64,000 nucleotides of DNA, from contig CAXIPT010000001.1 in assembly GCA_964030475.1 (NCBI GenBank), positions 11,403,593 to 11,467,592 on the forward strand. Reading direction: 5' to 3'. The position numbers were made by a program, and so were the translations under genes. Positions 33,683 through 44,690 of this stretch are shown here, one piece after another. The notes beneath the pieces were generated by a model. That model was not told where the DNA came from. It worked only from the letters and a program-made list of their open reading frames with translations, and did not search any database. This DNA is from Tethya wilhelma. Its lineage: Eukaryota > Porifera > Demospongiae > Tethyida > Tethyidae. Each line of letters starts with the position of its first letter. The stretch's first letter is position 1.

Positions 33683-33874
33683 GGTTCCACCATAGATAAT
33701 ATAGACTCAGAGACTATGGTTCCACCCAGATGCAGAGGAGGTGCGACAAGAGTGCGCCTTTGCTGAGCTGGCAAGTCCGTTAATTACATTCCAATCATGT
33801 GACCACAATACTTCACAATTAGAGTCGATCACGTGCACCTGTTTGCCAGCTCAGCAAAGGCGCTGGGTTCCACC
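33683..33874. mobile_element. Small insertion(s) flanked by 9-bp repeats GGTTCCACC
   Basis: GGTTCCACC occurs at 33683-33691, 33718-33726 and 33866-33874, but once in the second Helitron copy (near 57134-57142). The interval 33727-33865 holds a 21-base inverted repeat (33754-33775 and 33843-33863, GCGCCTTTGCTGAGCTGGCA). A 9-bp target duplication would fit a MULE-type or similar MITE. The 27-bp piece between the first two repeats may be a separate scar. Confidence 0.6.
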
Positions 33875-33932
33875 ATCATGCAGCGCAGAGACTTCACTCA
33901 GGCTCGCCCCATAGATGCTTGCATCTGTCTAG

Positions 33933-34812
33933 TAGATGGGGTCAGGAACTGGATCGTCCCAACTGACTTTCTGCTCCCAAAGCCTCTGCAACAGAATCTT
34001 TACTTTGATTGTTGCAGGCGATACCCATCCTAAGACATCATATGCCTTGGCTATGTCAGAGACTAAGAGCCTTTTAGTAACATTGTTGAGTGGGGGTAAA
34101 TGAGCGATGGTCAAATGAAAGTGGTCTAGTGTAGAATTCCACTGGATTCCAAGTCCTTGTATACTCTTCAGGAGAGGGCAATATGTGCAACTGTGTTGCA
34201 TGAGCATCTCTAAGTTCCGGAGGTATGTGCTTCAAAACCTCTCTCTCATTGGAATTCCACTTCCTCAGAAGGAAATAACCTTCAGATGAAGCTGTGTCTG
34301 CAATTCAATGGCTTGAGGAATGGAGTCAGCTCCTGTCAAGCAATCATCAACATAAAATGATTCGTTGACCACAGAGGCTGCTTGGGGATACTTGGCAGCG
34401 AAGTCGATGGCATTCTGTTTGACTGCCATGTTGGCAGCAAAGGAAGATGCACATACACCAAATGTGAGTCTGATCATACAGTAGTCCAAGAGAGAATCAA
34501 CAAGGTTGGATCTCCAGACAAATCTATGCAGATCTCTGTCACCAGGTGTCAGCTCAATTGCTCTGTACATCTTGCTTATATCAGCGATAAGAGCGACTCG
34601 GTGAAGCCTGAACTTGAGTAACGCATCAATAAGGGGGGATGGACTGTTGGACCGACGAGCAGAGTGTCATTCAAAGATACCCCGGAGGCAGACTTAGCTG
34701 AAGCGTCAAACACAGCTCTGACCTTGGTGGTAGTGCTGCACTCCTTGTAGACTACGTGCATCGGTAGATAGAAGACCTTGTCATGTGACTTGCCTAAGTC
34801 AGCTTGAGGCAC
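33933..34812 (-). pseudogene. BEL/Pao reverse transcriptase, decayed
   Basis: Reading left from 34812: VFYLPMHVVYKECSTTTKVR, VRAVFDASAKSASGVSLND, LLVGPTVHPPLL, then in shifted frames MYRAIELTPGDRDLHRFVWR and SFYVDDCLTGADS. The YVDD is the RT catalytic motif. After another shift SDIAKAYDVLGWVSPATIKV runs up to the Helitron junction at 33933. The motif order is that of BEL/Pao RT. At least two frame changes. Confidence 0.8.
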
Positions 34813-35079
34813 TAGCTCAGCATGCTTCAGCTCAAAATACTCTGAAATGACAGGGGCGAACTCTTGGAATTGCCCCTTGGCATAGAAAGACCGTTTAAGT
34901 GAGTGAAATCTTCTGACTGCTTGTGATCTAGACTCGCCGATAGGCTTGCAATGAGCATTCTTAGGAAGAGGAACTATGAATCTGCCTCACTCAGCTCGTG
35001 AGTGATTCTCTTTGAAATGCTGAACCACTGTGCGTTCTTGGAGAGTGAGATTGACATTACTATGAGGATGCTCCTCGAG

Positions 35080-35808
35080 CTACCAAAACTTTCGTAAGAT
35101 TTCGTCATCTGAGTGGACTACAATGTGATGAGAGACGACAGATTGTGTGGGTGAAAGTGAGTGAGAGTGAGAGCAGGTCTTGCCAACAAGAACCCATCCA
35201 AAACTCGTCTCGAATGCTGTTGGGGTGCCACTGGGTCCACACCGCCGGCCATGCAGCATTACTTCATCATAGATGTCTGCTCCTAATAGTAGATCAATCT
35301 TGCCAGGAGTTGCAAAGTTGGGGTCTGCAAGAAAAAAGCCTGAGAGATAGTTCCACTTGGTACTGCCATGAACCTGATGAAGTGTAAGGTCACATGTGAC
35401 TTGTGGCTTGATAACTGCTGTGATGGTGAACCTTGCTTCTGGCATGTATAATGAAGCGATCTCAAATGTTGAGACAGAACCATGAGATGATCCACTTGTC
35501 ATGCCTCCAATCCCAGAGACTGTTAGCCGTTGTGACTGACAACTCAGGCCCAGTGATTGTGCAATACGTTCAGAAATGAATGACATTGTGGAAGCAGAAT
35601 CAAGTAAAGCACGAGCCTTTACAAATGCGCCATTTGGTAAAACAACTTGGACTTGACAGGTCATAAGCAGTGTGTTTGGAACATTTGCCTTTCGAGAGAC
35701 AGAGGCATTAGAAGTAACATGTGAGTCAGAGCTGGGCACAGAAGTCAACGGAGTGAGAGGAACTGATAGCTGAAACGTTGCAGCAGAAACAGAAAGTGTT
35801 GTTGTATC
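35080..35808 (-). pseudogene. BEL/Pao aspartic protease (Peptidase_A17-like)
   Basis: The frame runs leftward from the Gypsy insertion. It includes VLPNGAFVKARALLDSASTM with the catalytic Asp in LLDSAS, FISERIAQSLGL, then LLLGADIYDEVM and FGWVLVGKT. This is the BEL A17-type protease preceding RT. Between 35079 and 34813 the frame is disrupted by stops, though SRRFHSLKRSFYAKGQ-like RT-linker pieces are visible. Confidence 0.8.
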
Positions 35809-36027
35809 TGTGACATAACAGGAAGTGATGTAATTATTATTGTGGTAAAGTATTGGTGATTTGTGCAATTTAAAAAGTCTCTCTTGTCTGTCAGTTTTTT
35901 TTTGGTTGTGAATGTATGCTTCTTTTTGTTTTCTTGTGAGGCCATGCCTTCTGCTGAGATCTAATAATAAGTTGTTAATACTAAAAGACGCAGTCAGAGC
36001 TAGCCAGCGGGAAGGGGTGGCGTTACA
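35809..36027 (+). repeat. Gypsy 5' LTR
   Basis: Runs TGTGACATAACAGG to GGCGTTACA, 219 bases. By eye it differs from the 3' LTR at two positions (C/A near position 11 and C/T near position 189). A primer-binding-site-like TGGCGACCCTGCCAGGA follows at 36029. Confidence 0.9.
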
Positions 36028-36083
36028 TTGGCGACCCTGCCAGGATCAGGATAGTCTAGATGTCGCAATGAGAGCTGAACAGT

Positions 36084-37936
36084 TTGCTCTCTGAACCGAG
36101 CGCAAATCTGTGTAGGCTGCGGAGTGGACGTGACCACGAAGTGGCAATGGAAGCAGAAGGAAGCACTGACGGAGTGAACCAGATGGAGGAGCAAGGGAAT
36201 AGTTGTGGTGACCAGAACTCCTCCCGTGAACTAGAGCTGCAAGAGCTCCAGGAGAAGTTGTTGATGGCCGAGGTGGAAGTGGAGAAAGTTCGAACAGATT
36301 GCAACCGCCGTGTACAGCAAGCTGTGAGTGAAGCTGGTAGCGCGCAGGTGGACTTTTCTCGCCAACTCTTGGAAATGCAGCAAACGGCCGATGAAGCCAA
36401 GGACGATGCCGAGGAGCAGCGTATGCAGGTTGGAGAGTTAGAAGCGGTGTGTCGGCAACAGGAGGACACCCTATCAAGCCTACAGGCCCAACTAGATGAG
36501 GCAGTTTCAAGGGCACAAGAGTCGGAGACTCTTAGAGAGCTGGCTGAGTTGAGAAGGATCGAGGAGATGCGGAAGCAGTAAAGAGAGTGGTACCGCTGGG
36601 AACACCAACACAACAAGGCTCTAATCGCCGAGCTACGTGGCAAGCTGAGGGACTGGGAGTGCCCTGAGCGAGGTACACCAAGTGGCAAGGTGAGTGCTCA
36701 GAGGGGTGAGAGTAGTAGTGGTGTGTTGTGTGAGCGTACTGAGGGTAGTACGTGTACTGGTCTGAGAGAGATGGCCATTAATGGTGATCGAGAGGCCAAT
36801 GAGAGGGTTGTTAGCTTTGAAGTGGAAACTTCTGGTGACCACAGGAATTCGCCTCTTCCCAGCATGTCCAGAAAACCACTGTCTGTTCAGCATTGCCCTA
36901 ATTCACTTGTGGGTGCTGATAGTACTATAGAGCCTTCCCTGGGCCTCAATAGTGACTCAGCCGGGACAGTTGTGGGTATAGAGTTACCAGCTGTGGTCAG
37001 TTCTGGAGTACATCGCAATAGTGGTGGTGCCACAACAGAGATACATGAACCAGATAAGGGATCTAGTAGTGTGCTGATGCAGCAATTAACCCAACTTGTG
37101 CAAACCCAAACAGCCATGGTGGAAGCACAAACTAAGGCGGTGTCTGCCCAAAGTCTACCTCCTATTCCACGCTATAGTGGTGAGGGTGGGCAGGCGCTGG
37201 AGGAAGGGTTTGAGCGGTGGATAGAACAATTTGAAGAGCGTGCTAAGCTATCGGGCTGGTCGGACGACATGCGCCGCTATAATTTGAAGATGTCACTTAG
37301 CAGAAATGCCTATCAGACTTATCGACTGCTGTCTGACGAGGTCAAAGCCAGTTATGATGCCACTGTTGATGCATTAAAGGCTAAGTTTAGGCCCGTAGAC
37401 ATCGAAGAGCTTAGAGGAATGGAATTCCACCAATTGACACAGAAAGAGCAATCTATTGAGCAGTTAGGCCTGCAGCTGCAGAAATTGGCTAAGCCCACAT
37501 TGACTTGCAAGGATCTAGATCGGCTTTTAAAGGGAAGGTTTTTCCAAGCTCTTTTGCCACGTTGGCAGCGAAAGCTAGGTGCTCCGAGAGTTGAGGAGAG
37601 CTTTGATGAGTTGTTCAGTCGTGCACGTACTGCAGAACGACGCGAACAACAATATAACGATATGGCAGATTGCAGGGATAAGGAGAAGGCTAAGAAAGAT
37701 GACAAGAGTGCAAAAAGCACCAAGGGGCTTCGGGCAAATCGGTAGGCCACAAACCATCAACTGAAAGGAAAGATGGTCAGGGTATTAAATGTCATAATTG
37801 TGGTGGCATTGGCCACATAGCTCGTTATTGCAGGACCGGGAAGAAGTCAGGCCCTGAAGCCTCTGGGAAACAGAATCATGCAACTACTGAGAGTCACAGT
37901 CGTCAAGTTCAGAGCGTGCAGGAGCTTAGTGACTAG
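36084..37936 (+). pseudogene. Gypsy gag with long coiled coil, broken
   Basis: The N-terminal part (36084-36581) is a coiled coil rich in Glu/Gln/Leu (SRELELQELQEKLLMAEVEV). A TAA at 36579-36581 interrupts it; the second copy at 46-48 kb reads through. The 36690-37745 part holds a Ser-rich linker and the gag core (ALEEGFERWIEQFEERAKLS, NLKMSLSRNAYQTYRLLSDE). After a frame change near 37740 a zinc knuckle CHNCGGIGHIARYC appears near 37792. A TAG follows at 37934-37936. Compared with the second copy it lacks two codons near 37492. Confidence 0.8.
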
Positions 37937-38019
37937 GAGATTGAAAGTGAGCTGTTAAGGCGGAGACTTGGTCAGGAGCAGAGGTTGGTTGATAGTCAGC
38001 TCGAGAGTAGTGTTAATGT

Positions 38020-38493
38020 GGTTACGGGAGCAGTGGGACCATCCTATTGGATGTGGAAGGAGTTAGAATAGTAGCTCTTATTGATACTGGGTCCCAGTCT
38101 ACCATTGTTTCTCGTTCTTTTTTGCATCAAGTGTTTGTACATATGAAGGAGAGTGGTAAAACCCCTCCAAGGTTGGAGGAACCCTGTACGAAGTTTAAGG
38201 GTAAGGGTGGACACCCAATCACGGTCACAGCTCAGGTGAATATGACCATCGCAGTAGATGGTAAATCTGCATCAGTGCCTGTCTTCATTCAACCTGATAG
38301 TGAGCAAGAGTGCTTGTTAGGTTTGAATGTCCTCCCCCTTTTGGGACTTTCTCTTGTAAGGTCTAGTGGTGAACCATTGTTACCATCTGAATGTGGCGAA
38401 GTTAAGAGTAGTGCTGTATGTGTGAAGCTGGTTAGGGCCACTACCATTCCGGGTCAGAATGGCCAAGGCTGTTGTGAGTCCCGTGCCAGTTGA
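38020..38493 (+). pseudogene. Gypsy aspartic protease
   Basis: Contains VRIVALIDTGSQSTIVSRSF (catalytic Asp-Thr-Gly near 38080) and the distal LLGLNVLPLLGLSL flap/ILG-like strand. It connects gag and RT. The frame ends at TGA 38491-38493 and must shift to reach RT. Confidence 0.8.
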
Positions 38494-38714
38494 CTGTGAT
38501 AGCTCATGTATTTGTTTGAGCCTGATTACCAGGTGTTGGAAGAGCTTGGTATTGCTGCGAGTGAGGCCTTGATCTCTGTTGATAGTGATGGAAACTCTAT
38601 CATACCACTGTGTAATTACCACGGTGGCTGTGTGAAACTTGAAGAGGTGTTTCGTTAGGAAGGGCTAGGTGTTGTAAATCTCCATCCCCTATACAATTAC
38701 ATGCTGAGGAGTCT

Positions 38715-39671
38715 ATGGTAGATCACTCCGTTGTCCACTCATGTGCTCGAGTGAAAGAGATAACTTGTAGTGAGGAGCGCTGTGAGGAGGCTTTGGGGTT
38801 GTCGGTGAGTCAACTAAGTGCTGATCAGGTAATGGACCTGAAGAGCCTGCTGCATGAGTATTCGAATGTGTTTGCCCTTGATGAGACAGAGTTAGGTTGC
38901 ACCAGCATAGTTCGCCACTCGATTGATACTGGGAGCCATCGTCCTATCAAGCAGCAGCCTTATTGTACCCCCATCGTTCGTCGGGACACCATTAAGCAGA
39001 TGGTAGAGCAAATGCAAGCTCAGGGAGTGGTGCAGCCTTCTAAGAGCCCTTGGGCCTCACCAGTCGTGTTGGTTCCAAAAAAAGATGGTAGTTTGAGGTT
39101 TTGTATAGATTATCGGAAGTTGAACTCGATCACTAGCAGAGATGTGTTTCCGCTGCCTAGAGTGGATGATATCCTCGGCACCTTGAGTGGCACAGAGTTC
39201 TTCACATCACTTGATCTTGCTTCTGGGTACTGGCAAATAGAACTCGATGACGAGGCACGGTTGAAGTCAGCCTTTGCCACACACAATGGTTTGTTTGAGT
39301 TCACACGAATGCCATTCAGGCTATGCAATGCCCCTGCAACGTTCCAACGTGTGATGCAAGTTGTGCTGGCCGGTCTGGACGACAAGGGTGTGTTTGTGTA
39401 CTTGGATGATATTTTGATAGCCTCAAAGACCTTTGCTGAGCATCTTGCAACTCTACAAGAAGTCCTCCAACGACTACGTGAAGCCGGTCTACGATTGAAA
39501 CCACGTAAGTGTCTGTTCCTTCGTGAAGAAGTGCCGTATCAAGCTTACATTATTTCTGCACGAGGTATTAAGCCAGACCCCTTGAAGACGCAGAAGGTGG
39601 AACAGTTCCCTGTGCCTGTTGATGTCACTGGCGTCAGGCAATTTATTGGCCTGGCATCATACTACCGTTGA
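38715..39671 (+). pseudogene. Gypsy reverse transcriptase
   Basis: Standard Gypsy RT blocks in order: RHSIDTGSHRPIKQQPYC, VVQPSKSPWASPVVLVPKKD, RFCIDYRKLNSIT, FFTSLDLASGYWQIELDDEA, RMPFRLCNAPATFQRVM and catalytic VYLDDILIASKT near 39400. A stop codon TGA at 39669-39671 replaces the codon after ASYYR, where other elements read on. Otherwise the domain looks intact. Confidence 0.9.
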
Positions 39672-40180
39672 TTCGTCCCTAACTTTGCCAGCATTGCAGC
39701 TCCCCTACGTGCACTGACCCGAAAGAACGCGGTGTTTTTGTGGACTAGTGAGTGTCAAGCTGCATTTGATCAGTTGAAGAATCTTTTGGTGACTGCTCCG
39801 GTTCTATCTTACCCACGATTTGGTCCAGACGCAGAGTTTGTCTTGGAGACAGATGCTAGTGGAGTTGGCCTTGGAGCTGTTTTATCCCAACAACAGGAGG
39901 ATGGCCAGTTGCACCCCATTGCGTACGCGTCACGTTCCCTGGATACTAGTGAGCGCAGGTATGGTATCACCGAACTGGAGACATTGGGCGGCTCGCTACT
40001 TCAGACCCTATCTACTAGGCCACCATACTACTGTTCTTACAGACCACTCAGCCTGTGTCTCTGTATTGGGTTCTGCCAGACCCTCTGGGAAGCTAGCAAG
40101 GTGGGCTCTGACCATACAGGAACTAAGTTTGACTCTCAAACACCGTGCTGGTAAACTGAACGTTGGTGCTGATGCGTTGT
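39672..40180 (+). pseudogene. Gypsy RNase H
   Basis: Reads FLWTSECQAAFDQLKNLLV, VLETDASGVGLGAVLSQQQE and HPIAYASRSLDTSERRYGIT. A frame change near 39985-40000 leads to TVLTDHSACVSVLG and HRAGKLNVGADALSRNP near 40142-40190. The tethered RNase H of Gypsy elements has the same blocks. Confidence 0.85.
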
Positions 40181-40343
40181 CGCGCAATCCGGTGATTGGC
40201 CCCCGCTTGGAAGGCCTTCGCGCTGACGCTGCTGCTTCCGCTCAAGGCTCTGGAGGTGTGTGTGTTAACCTAATGTTTTACCAGTTTATTGTCAAGATGA
40301 TTTATGTGATCCAGTTATTTCCTCAAGTGATGGTGGTGATGTT

Positions 40344-42187
40344 TTGTCTAATGATATCTGTGTTCATGGCAAGGTTTCAAAACCATGTGAGTCTGTATGT
40401 GTACCAGAGCCTTCTGCTGAGGTGAGCGCAGAGCGTGTTGTGGTGTCTCAAGGTTCCGGCCCTGTTTATCAACCGTTACTATTGTCTGTTCTTTCCTCTC
40501 ATGAGATTAATTTTTGTGATCATGTTGGTATCATCCCCCGTGAACGTACTACTGATTTTTGTAATGCATCTCATGTGTGTTCACCGGAACCTTCTGCCAC
40601 CATGGATAGTGTGTGTTCTACATGTATGTGTGTTGATCATTTTGAGAACCCTCATTCGTGTGATTGTTGTGTGTCTGAAACCAGTTCTAAATGTCTTTCT
40701 GTATGTGATCATAGTACTGTTGGTGCTGATAACAATGATGAGCTGTGTACATCTACTATGCCTGTACTCGCTGACGAGTCGGATGACAAGCTTCCACTGA
40801 GAGAATCTCTGACAGAGATACGTCAGTTGCAGTTAAATGATGAGGACTTAGCACATTTCATTTACTTCTTGGAGTCCAAAGTGTTGCCTGATGATCCACA
40901 ACTCGCTAAAAGAGTTGCACTAGAGAGTAAAAATTACGAAGTTATCGATGGTGTTCTACATCATGAGGATCCTCTCACTCCTGCCCGATGGTGCCTGGTT
41001 GTTCCGAGGGAACTTCGATCTGACGTACTTACGGAATTGCATGCTGGACTCTTTGGAGGACATTTCAGTGAGAAGAAAGTATACAACAAGATTCGTAGGT
41101 ACTACTGGTGGTACGGTCTCAGACATGATGTACGGAAGTTCTGTCGGGGTTGCCTCAATTGTGTGTCTCGAAGAGGCCCTGGACATAAACAGCGGCCACC
41201 TCTACAACCCATACCTGTGACTGGGCCATTCCACCGTGTTGCCGTGGATGTGTTACAGCTACCCTTGACCTCCAGTGGAAATAAGTATGTGGTTGTTTTT
41301 ATGGATTATTTGACTAAATGGGTTGAGGCATTCCCTACTTCAGATCAGCAAGCCTCCACCATGGCCAATCTTCTCATCGAACATATTGTTTGTCGTCACT
41401 GTGTGCCAGTTGAGCTACTCTCGGATCGTGGCTCTAATTTCCTTTCTGATATCATCCTTGAATTGTGTGCACTCCTTGGGTTGAAGAAGATCAATACCAG
41501 TGGGTATCACCCACAGTCCGACGGATTAGTCGAGAGGTTCAACTCAACACTGCAAGCCATGCTCGCTAAATCTACTGAAGGTAACCCAACTGAATGGGAT
41601 AAGAAGCTGCCTCTAATGCTGTTTGCCTATAGATCTGTGGTCCAGGAATCTACCCAAGAGAGTCCTTTCTTCCTCTTATATGGTCGTGACCCCAGATTAC
41701 CTACTGGTACCATCCTAAGTTGTTCCCATTCACCATACCTGGTTGACTGTCAAGAACCCTCAAGCATGCCCGTGACTTGGCTCTGGAGAGCATTAAGAAA
41801 GCTCAAAATAAACAGGTGTTCTATGACCGACAAGCGACAGCGTCTACCTACAAGATCGGTGACCGAGTCATGGTCTTTATGCCTGCTGAAACTAGTGGAA
41901 AGAATCGCAAGTTGGCCAGACCTTATCATGGTCCTTACCGCATTGTTAATCTGACTCCCACTAATGCTGAAGTAGCACCAATTGAACACCCGAATGAACC
42001 AACAACCTTTGTCGCTTTGGAAAGGGTTCGTAAATGTTATCCAGAACAAACTAATGACTCTTGGTTGGGGCACAAGCGAGTAGCTCGAAAGAAGAGACAG
42101 ATGAAACAGAGTGTTCCAGACAAGGCTGTTTCTCAGCCAAGAAGTGGTCCAACTACTCGATCTATGTCACGAGCATGTGTCGATTGA
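40344..42187 (+). pseudogene. Gypsy integrase with long Cys/Ser-rich linker
   Basis: A roughly 150-residue Cys-rich linker precedes the integrase. The zinc region (HAGLFGGHFSEKKVYNKIRR, CRGCLNCVSRRG) is followed by the catalytic core: VAVDVLQLPLTSSGNKYVVV, LLSDRGSNFLSDIILELCAL and YHPQSDGLVERFNSTLQAML (Asp, Asp, Glu present). A frame change near 41765-41780 separates the C-terminal domain (IGDRVMVFMPAETSGKNRKL, YHGPYRIVNLTP), which ends at TGA near 42185. Confidence 0.85.
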
Positions 42188-42376
42188 TAAGGTGCTTTTG
42201 AATTGAATTGTAAGAGTAGATTGTTAGTATGTTTAACATTGTAATGATAATCATGTAATAATTGTACTCAAGAGTGTATGGCCTCCTTAGTGATGTATTG
42301 CCTTTTCCTGTAATGGTGCATAGTTTGTCATTTTTGTAACCCCCTCGAGGACGAGGTGTGTCTTAGGGGCGGGAAT

Positions 42377-42595
42377 TGTGACATAAAAGGAAGTGATGTA
42401 ATTATTATTGTGGTAAAGTATTGGTGATTTGTGCAATTTAAAAAGTCTCTCTTGTCTGTCAGTTTTTTTTTGGTTGTGAATGTATGCTTCTTTTTGTTTT
42501 CTTGTGAGGCCATGCCTTCTGCTGAGATCTAATAATAAGTTGTTAATACTAAAAGACGCAGTTAGAGCTAGCCAGCGGGAAGGGGTGGCGTTACA
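42377..42595 (+). repeat. Gypsy 3' LTR
   Basis: 219 bases, TGTGACATAAAAGG to GGCGTTACA. Preceded by the G-rich tract TTAGGGGCGGGAAT (42363-42376), the expected second-strand primer. Confidence 0.9.
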
Positions 42596-43690
42596 TATCC
42601 GACTGAGGTTCCTTTGATTCCTTTGAATCGTCATGAATCATTGTGTGGTGAGATTTGCCACATTTTCTACATGTGTTTGGACTGGGACACTGCTTGGCAA
42701 AGTGACCCGGTTTGAGACAGTTGATGCACAGATTGTTGTTGCGAATGACAGACAACATCTTGCTTCGACTCATAGACTTAAACTGAGGACAAACAAAGAG
42801 AGCATGCTTGTCTCCTTTGCAGACAACGCAGTTGCTAGTTCCCACACTTGTTGTGGAAGAGACAGAGCGGCTCGTCTGAGTTTGAGATCCCTTTCTGAAA
42901 TTGTCGCCTCGTGAAGATTTTGAACTTCTATCAGGCATTAAGCATTCAGATGCTTGAGCTTTTAAGTTGATGAACTCCAAGAATTTCTCATAGCCAGCCA
43001 CCTTTCTGGAATCCTGGTCATGCCTCTGCCATTCAAATAGTGTGGTTTGATTTAGTTTAAGTTGGAGAAATGATGTGAGGAAGGGTCCATCAGGCTCATT
43101 TCCAAGACCCTTTAATGCTCTAATGTGTTGCTGTGCCGTGTCATGGAGACGACGCAACTCTTTTCCACTGCCATCTTTGAGATTTGGAATGTCGACAATT
43201 CTCTTAACATGGGCTTAATAAATAAGCTTGGGTCTATCATACCATGACTGCAGACAGGCAACTGCCTCTGCATATTGGTCTCCAGTGTGAGAGAGCTAGC
43301 CCTTCAACTGTGAGTGTTTTTAGAGCATTTTGCACACTGTTTGCGAGAAAGTGCTTTGCGAGCTCCAGAATCGGAAGCTGATGAACACTTTTGTATGAGC
43401 TGCTGAACACCGAGCAAAACTGCGGAATAGTCTTCATCGTGACGATCTAACTCCTCTTGCTCTTTTGCAAGGGACTCCTCATCCTTTTCGTCAATGAGGT
43501 CAATAATTGAAAAATGTTGCTCTTTGAACCTCGCATCCAATCCATGGAGGGTCAGAGTTAGCTGCTGTGCGAGCTCAAGGGTCGCAGGTTCATGAACCTC
43601 GGACTCAAGCCGTTTGAGTCGTGTCACAAGTTTAGTGATTGAGGCCTTTGCGGCGCCTCTTCGTTTTCTCAAATTTGTTATTTCAGACAT
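42596..43690 (-). pseudogene. BEL/Pao gag
   Basis: ATG 43688-43690 starts a helical N-terminus (MSEITNLRKRRGAAKASITK, LARRLK-like heptads). After a stop at 43304 and a gap the frame resumes at 43157 with RRLHDTAQQHIRALKGLGN and LFEWQRHDQDSRKV. Cys-rich knuckles follow: CVVCKGDKHALFVC, then CINCLKPGHFAKQC and CRKCGKSHHTMIH. This is typical BEL gag. It ends at the Gypsy target site. Confidence 0.8.
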
Positions 43691-43891
43691 TGTTATGTAA
43701 GCTTACATATAAACTTGACGGTATACAGTCGACTGATGACAAATCGTAACGAACAGTGATCACTATAATGAATTTGGAAAACGAAAATTCACTTTCAAGT
43801 GCTTGCCACGATACCCTTGTATAGTGCACTCAACATCCAAATATCAAACTGTGATTCAAATATATATCTATCCGGCTCAAAGGAACAGAAA

Positions 43892-43920
43892 TGTTAAGCT
43901 GAGTGTGTTGAATTCTCAGG
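43892..43920 (-). repeat. Remnant of BEL/Pao 5' LTR (29 bases)
   Basis: Matches the terminal 29 bases of the 3' LTR with one difference (TTAAGC versus TTAGGC). At 43921 the sequence changes abruptly to a Gypsy gag fragment. Confidence 0.65.
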
Positions 43921-44690
43921 GTACGACACTGTCCTGGGGAAATTCGACCGATATTTCAAAAATGTGATCTTCGAATGGGCAAGATTCAACCGCAGGAACC
44001 AGCTGGAAGGGGAAAATGCCAAGAACTACATCACAGCTCTGCGACTATGCAGGCTTGAAAGATGAAATGATTCGAGACCGACTAGTAGTTGGAATTTGAG
44101 ACAGCTCGCTATCAGAGCGTCTTCAAATGGATGCTGAACTGACCCTAAAAAAGCATAGAAAGCAATCCGTCAACGTGAGGCTGTCCACAAGCAGCAAATG
44201 GCTCTAAAAAGGAGCTGAGCCAAACAGGCTGGAAGTGCTACAGAATGGCCCATACACAAAGACACACGGTAGCAGCCATCCCAAACAGCGTGGGACACAG
44301 AGAACATCGTGATGGAACAAAGGCACATGCACACGATGTGGGAGAGATGCACACCCTCGAGACAAATGCCCTGCAAGAGATACAGAATGCCATTGTTGAA
44401 AGAAAAAGGGACAGCACAAAAATCATTGCCGAAACCACCACAGACTCCGTAACTACTTGTTACCAAGAAGAAGCTCAACAAAAAATCAAGAAAGAGGAAG
44501 AAAAACAAAGAGGCTTCTTGTGTTCAGCAATGCTCAGCACCAGCTACTCATCCTCCATCTACTACAGCTAGGCAAGAACAAAACAAAGCTGTGGACACCC
44601 CAATTAATACCCATTAACCCAGTTCTGTACCTGACTCTGGATCCTCAGAAGATGATTCCGAAGCTATTCAACTAATAAACTAGCATGATG
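43921..44690 (+). pseudogene. Gypsy-type gag fragment
   Basis: Reads VLGKFDRYFKNVIFEWARFN and QLEGENAKNYITALR, then after a shift DEMIRDRLVVGI, a stop, and SLSERLQMDAELTLKKA. The blocks match the gag core also seen at 22341-23241, but from a different copy. From 44157 it enters the 2,266-bp duplicated segment. Confidence 0.7.

Larger units (their letters stand above)
26335..33932 (+). mobile_element. Helitron (7,598 bp), complete ends, inserted in BEL/Pao
   Basis: The 5' end TTGGGGCGAGCCCCACATAG follows host A (26334). The 3' end carries subterminal GGCTCGCCCC, a small hairpin (AGATGC/GCATCT) and terminal CTAG (33929-33932) before host T (33933). The 10-base GGGGCGAGCC/GGCTCGCCCC pair forms an asymmetric terminal inverted repeat, as described for some Helitron subfamilies. 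Cargo: Rep/helicase on plus, then coiled-coil and RPA-like genes on minus. A second copy of its right part is at 54714-57199. Confidence 0.8.
35809..42595 (+). mobile_element. Gypsy retroelement with both LTRs (6,787 bp), inserted in BEL/Pao
   Basis: Paired 219-bp LTRs, a primer-binding site, gag, protease, RT, RNase H and integrase in Gypsy order, and a G-rich tract before the 3' LTR. TATC flanks both sides (35805-35808 and 42596-42599) as a 4-bp target duplication. A second, truncated relative lies at 46424-48251 on minus. Confidence 0.9.
23780..43920 (-). mobile_element. BEL/Pao retroelement with two nested insertions
   Basis: Reading right to left: 5' LTR remnant 43892-43920, gag 43690-42596, protease 35808-35080, RT 34812-33933, RNase H/integrase 26334-24444, DUF5641-like tail 24422-24189 and 3' LTR 24154-23780. 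A Gypsy element (35809-42595) and a Helitron (26335-33932) split it. Without them it is about 5.8 kb. The reading frame joins correctly across both insertions. Only 29 bases of the 5' LTR remain before Gypsy gag sequence begins, so that end is truncated. Confidence 0.85.

Noticed and set aside
36046..36688. Long Ser/Arg-rich minus-strand frames opposite the Gypsy gag (also 47358-48015)
   Set aside because: Antisense shadows of the coiled-coil gag frame, in the wrong strand and with no domain.
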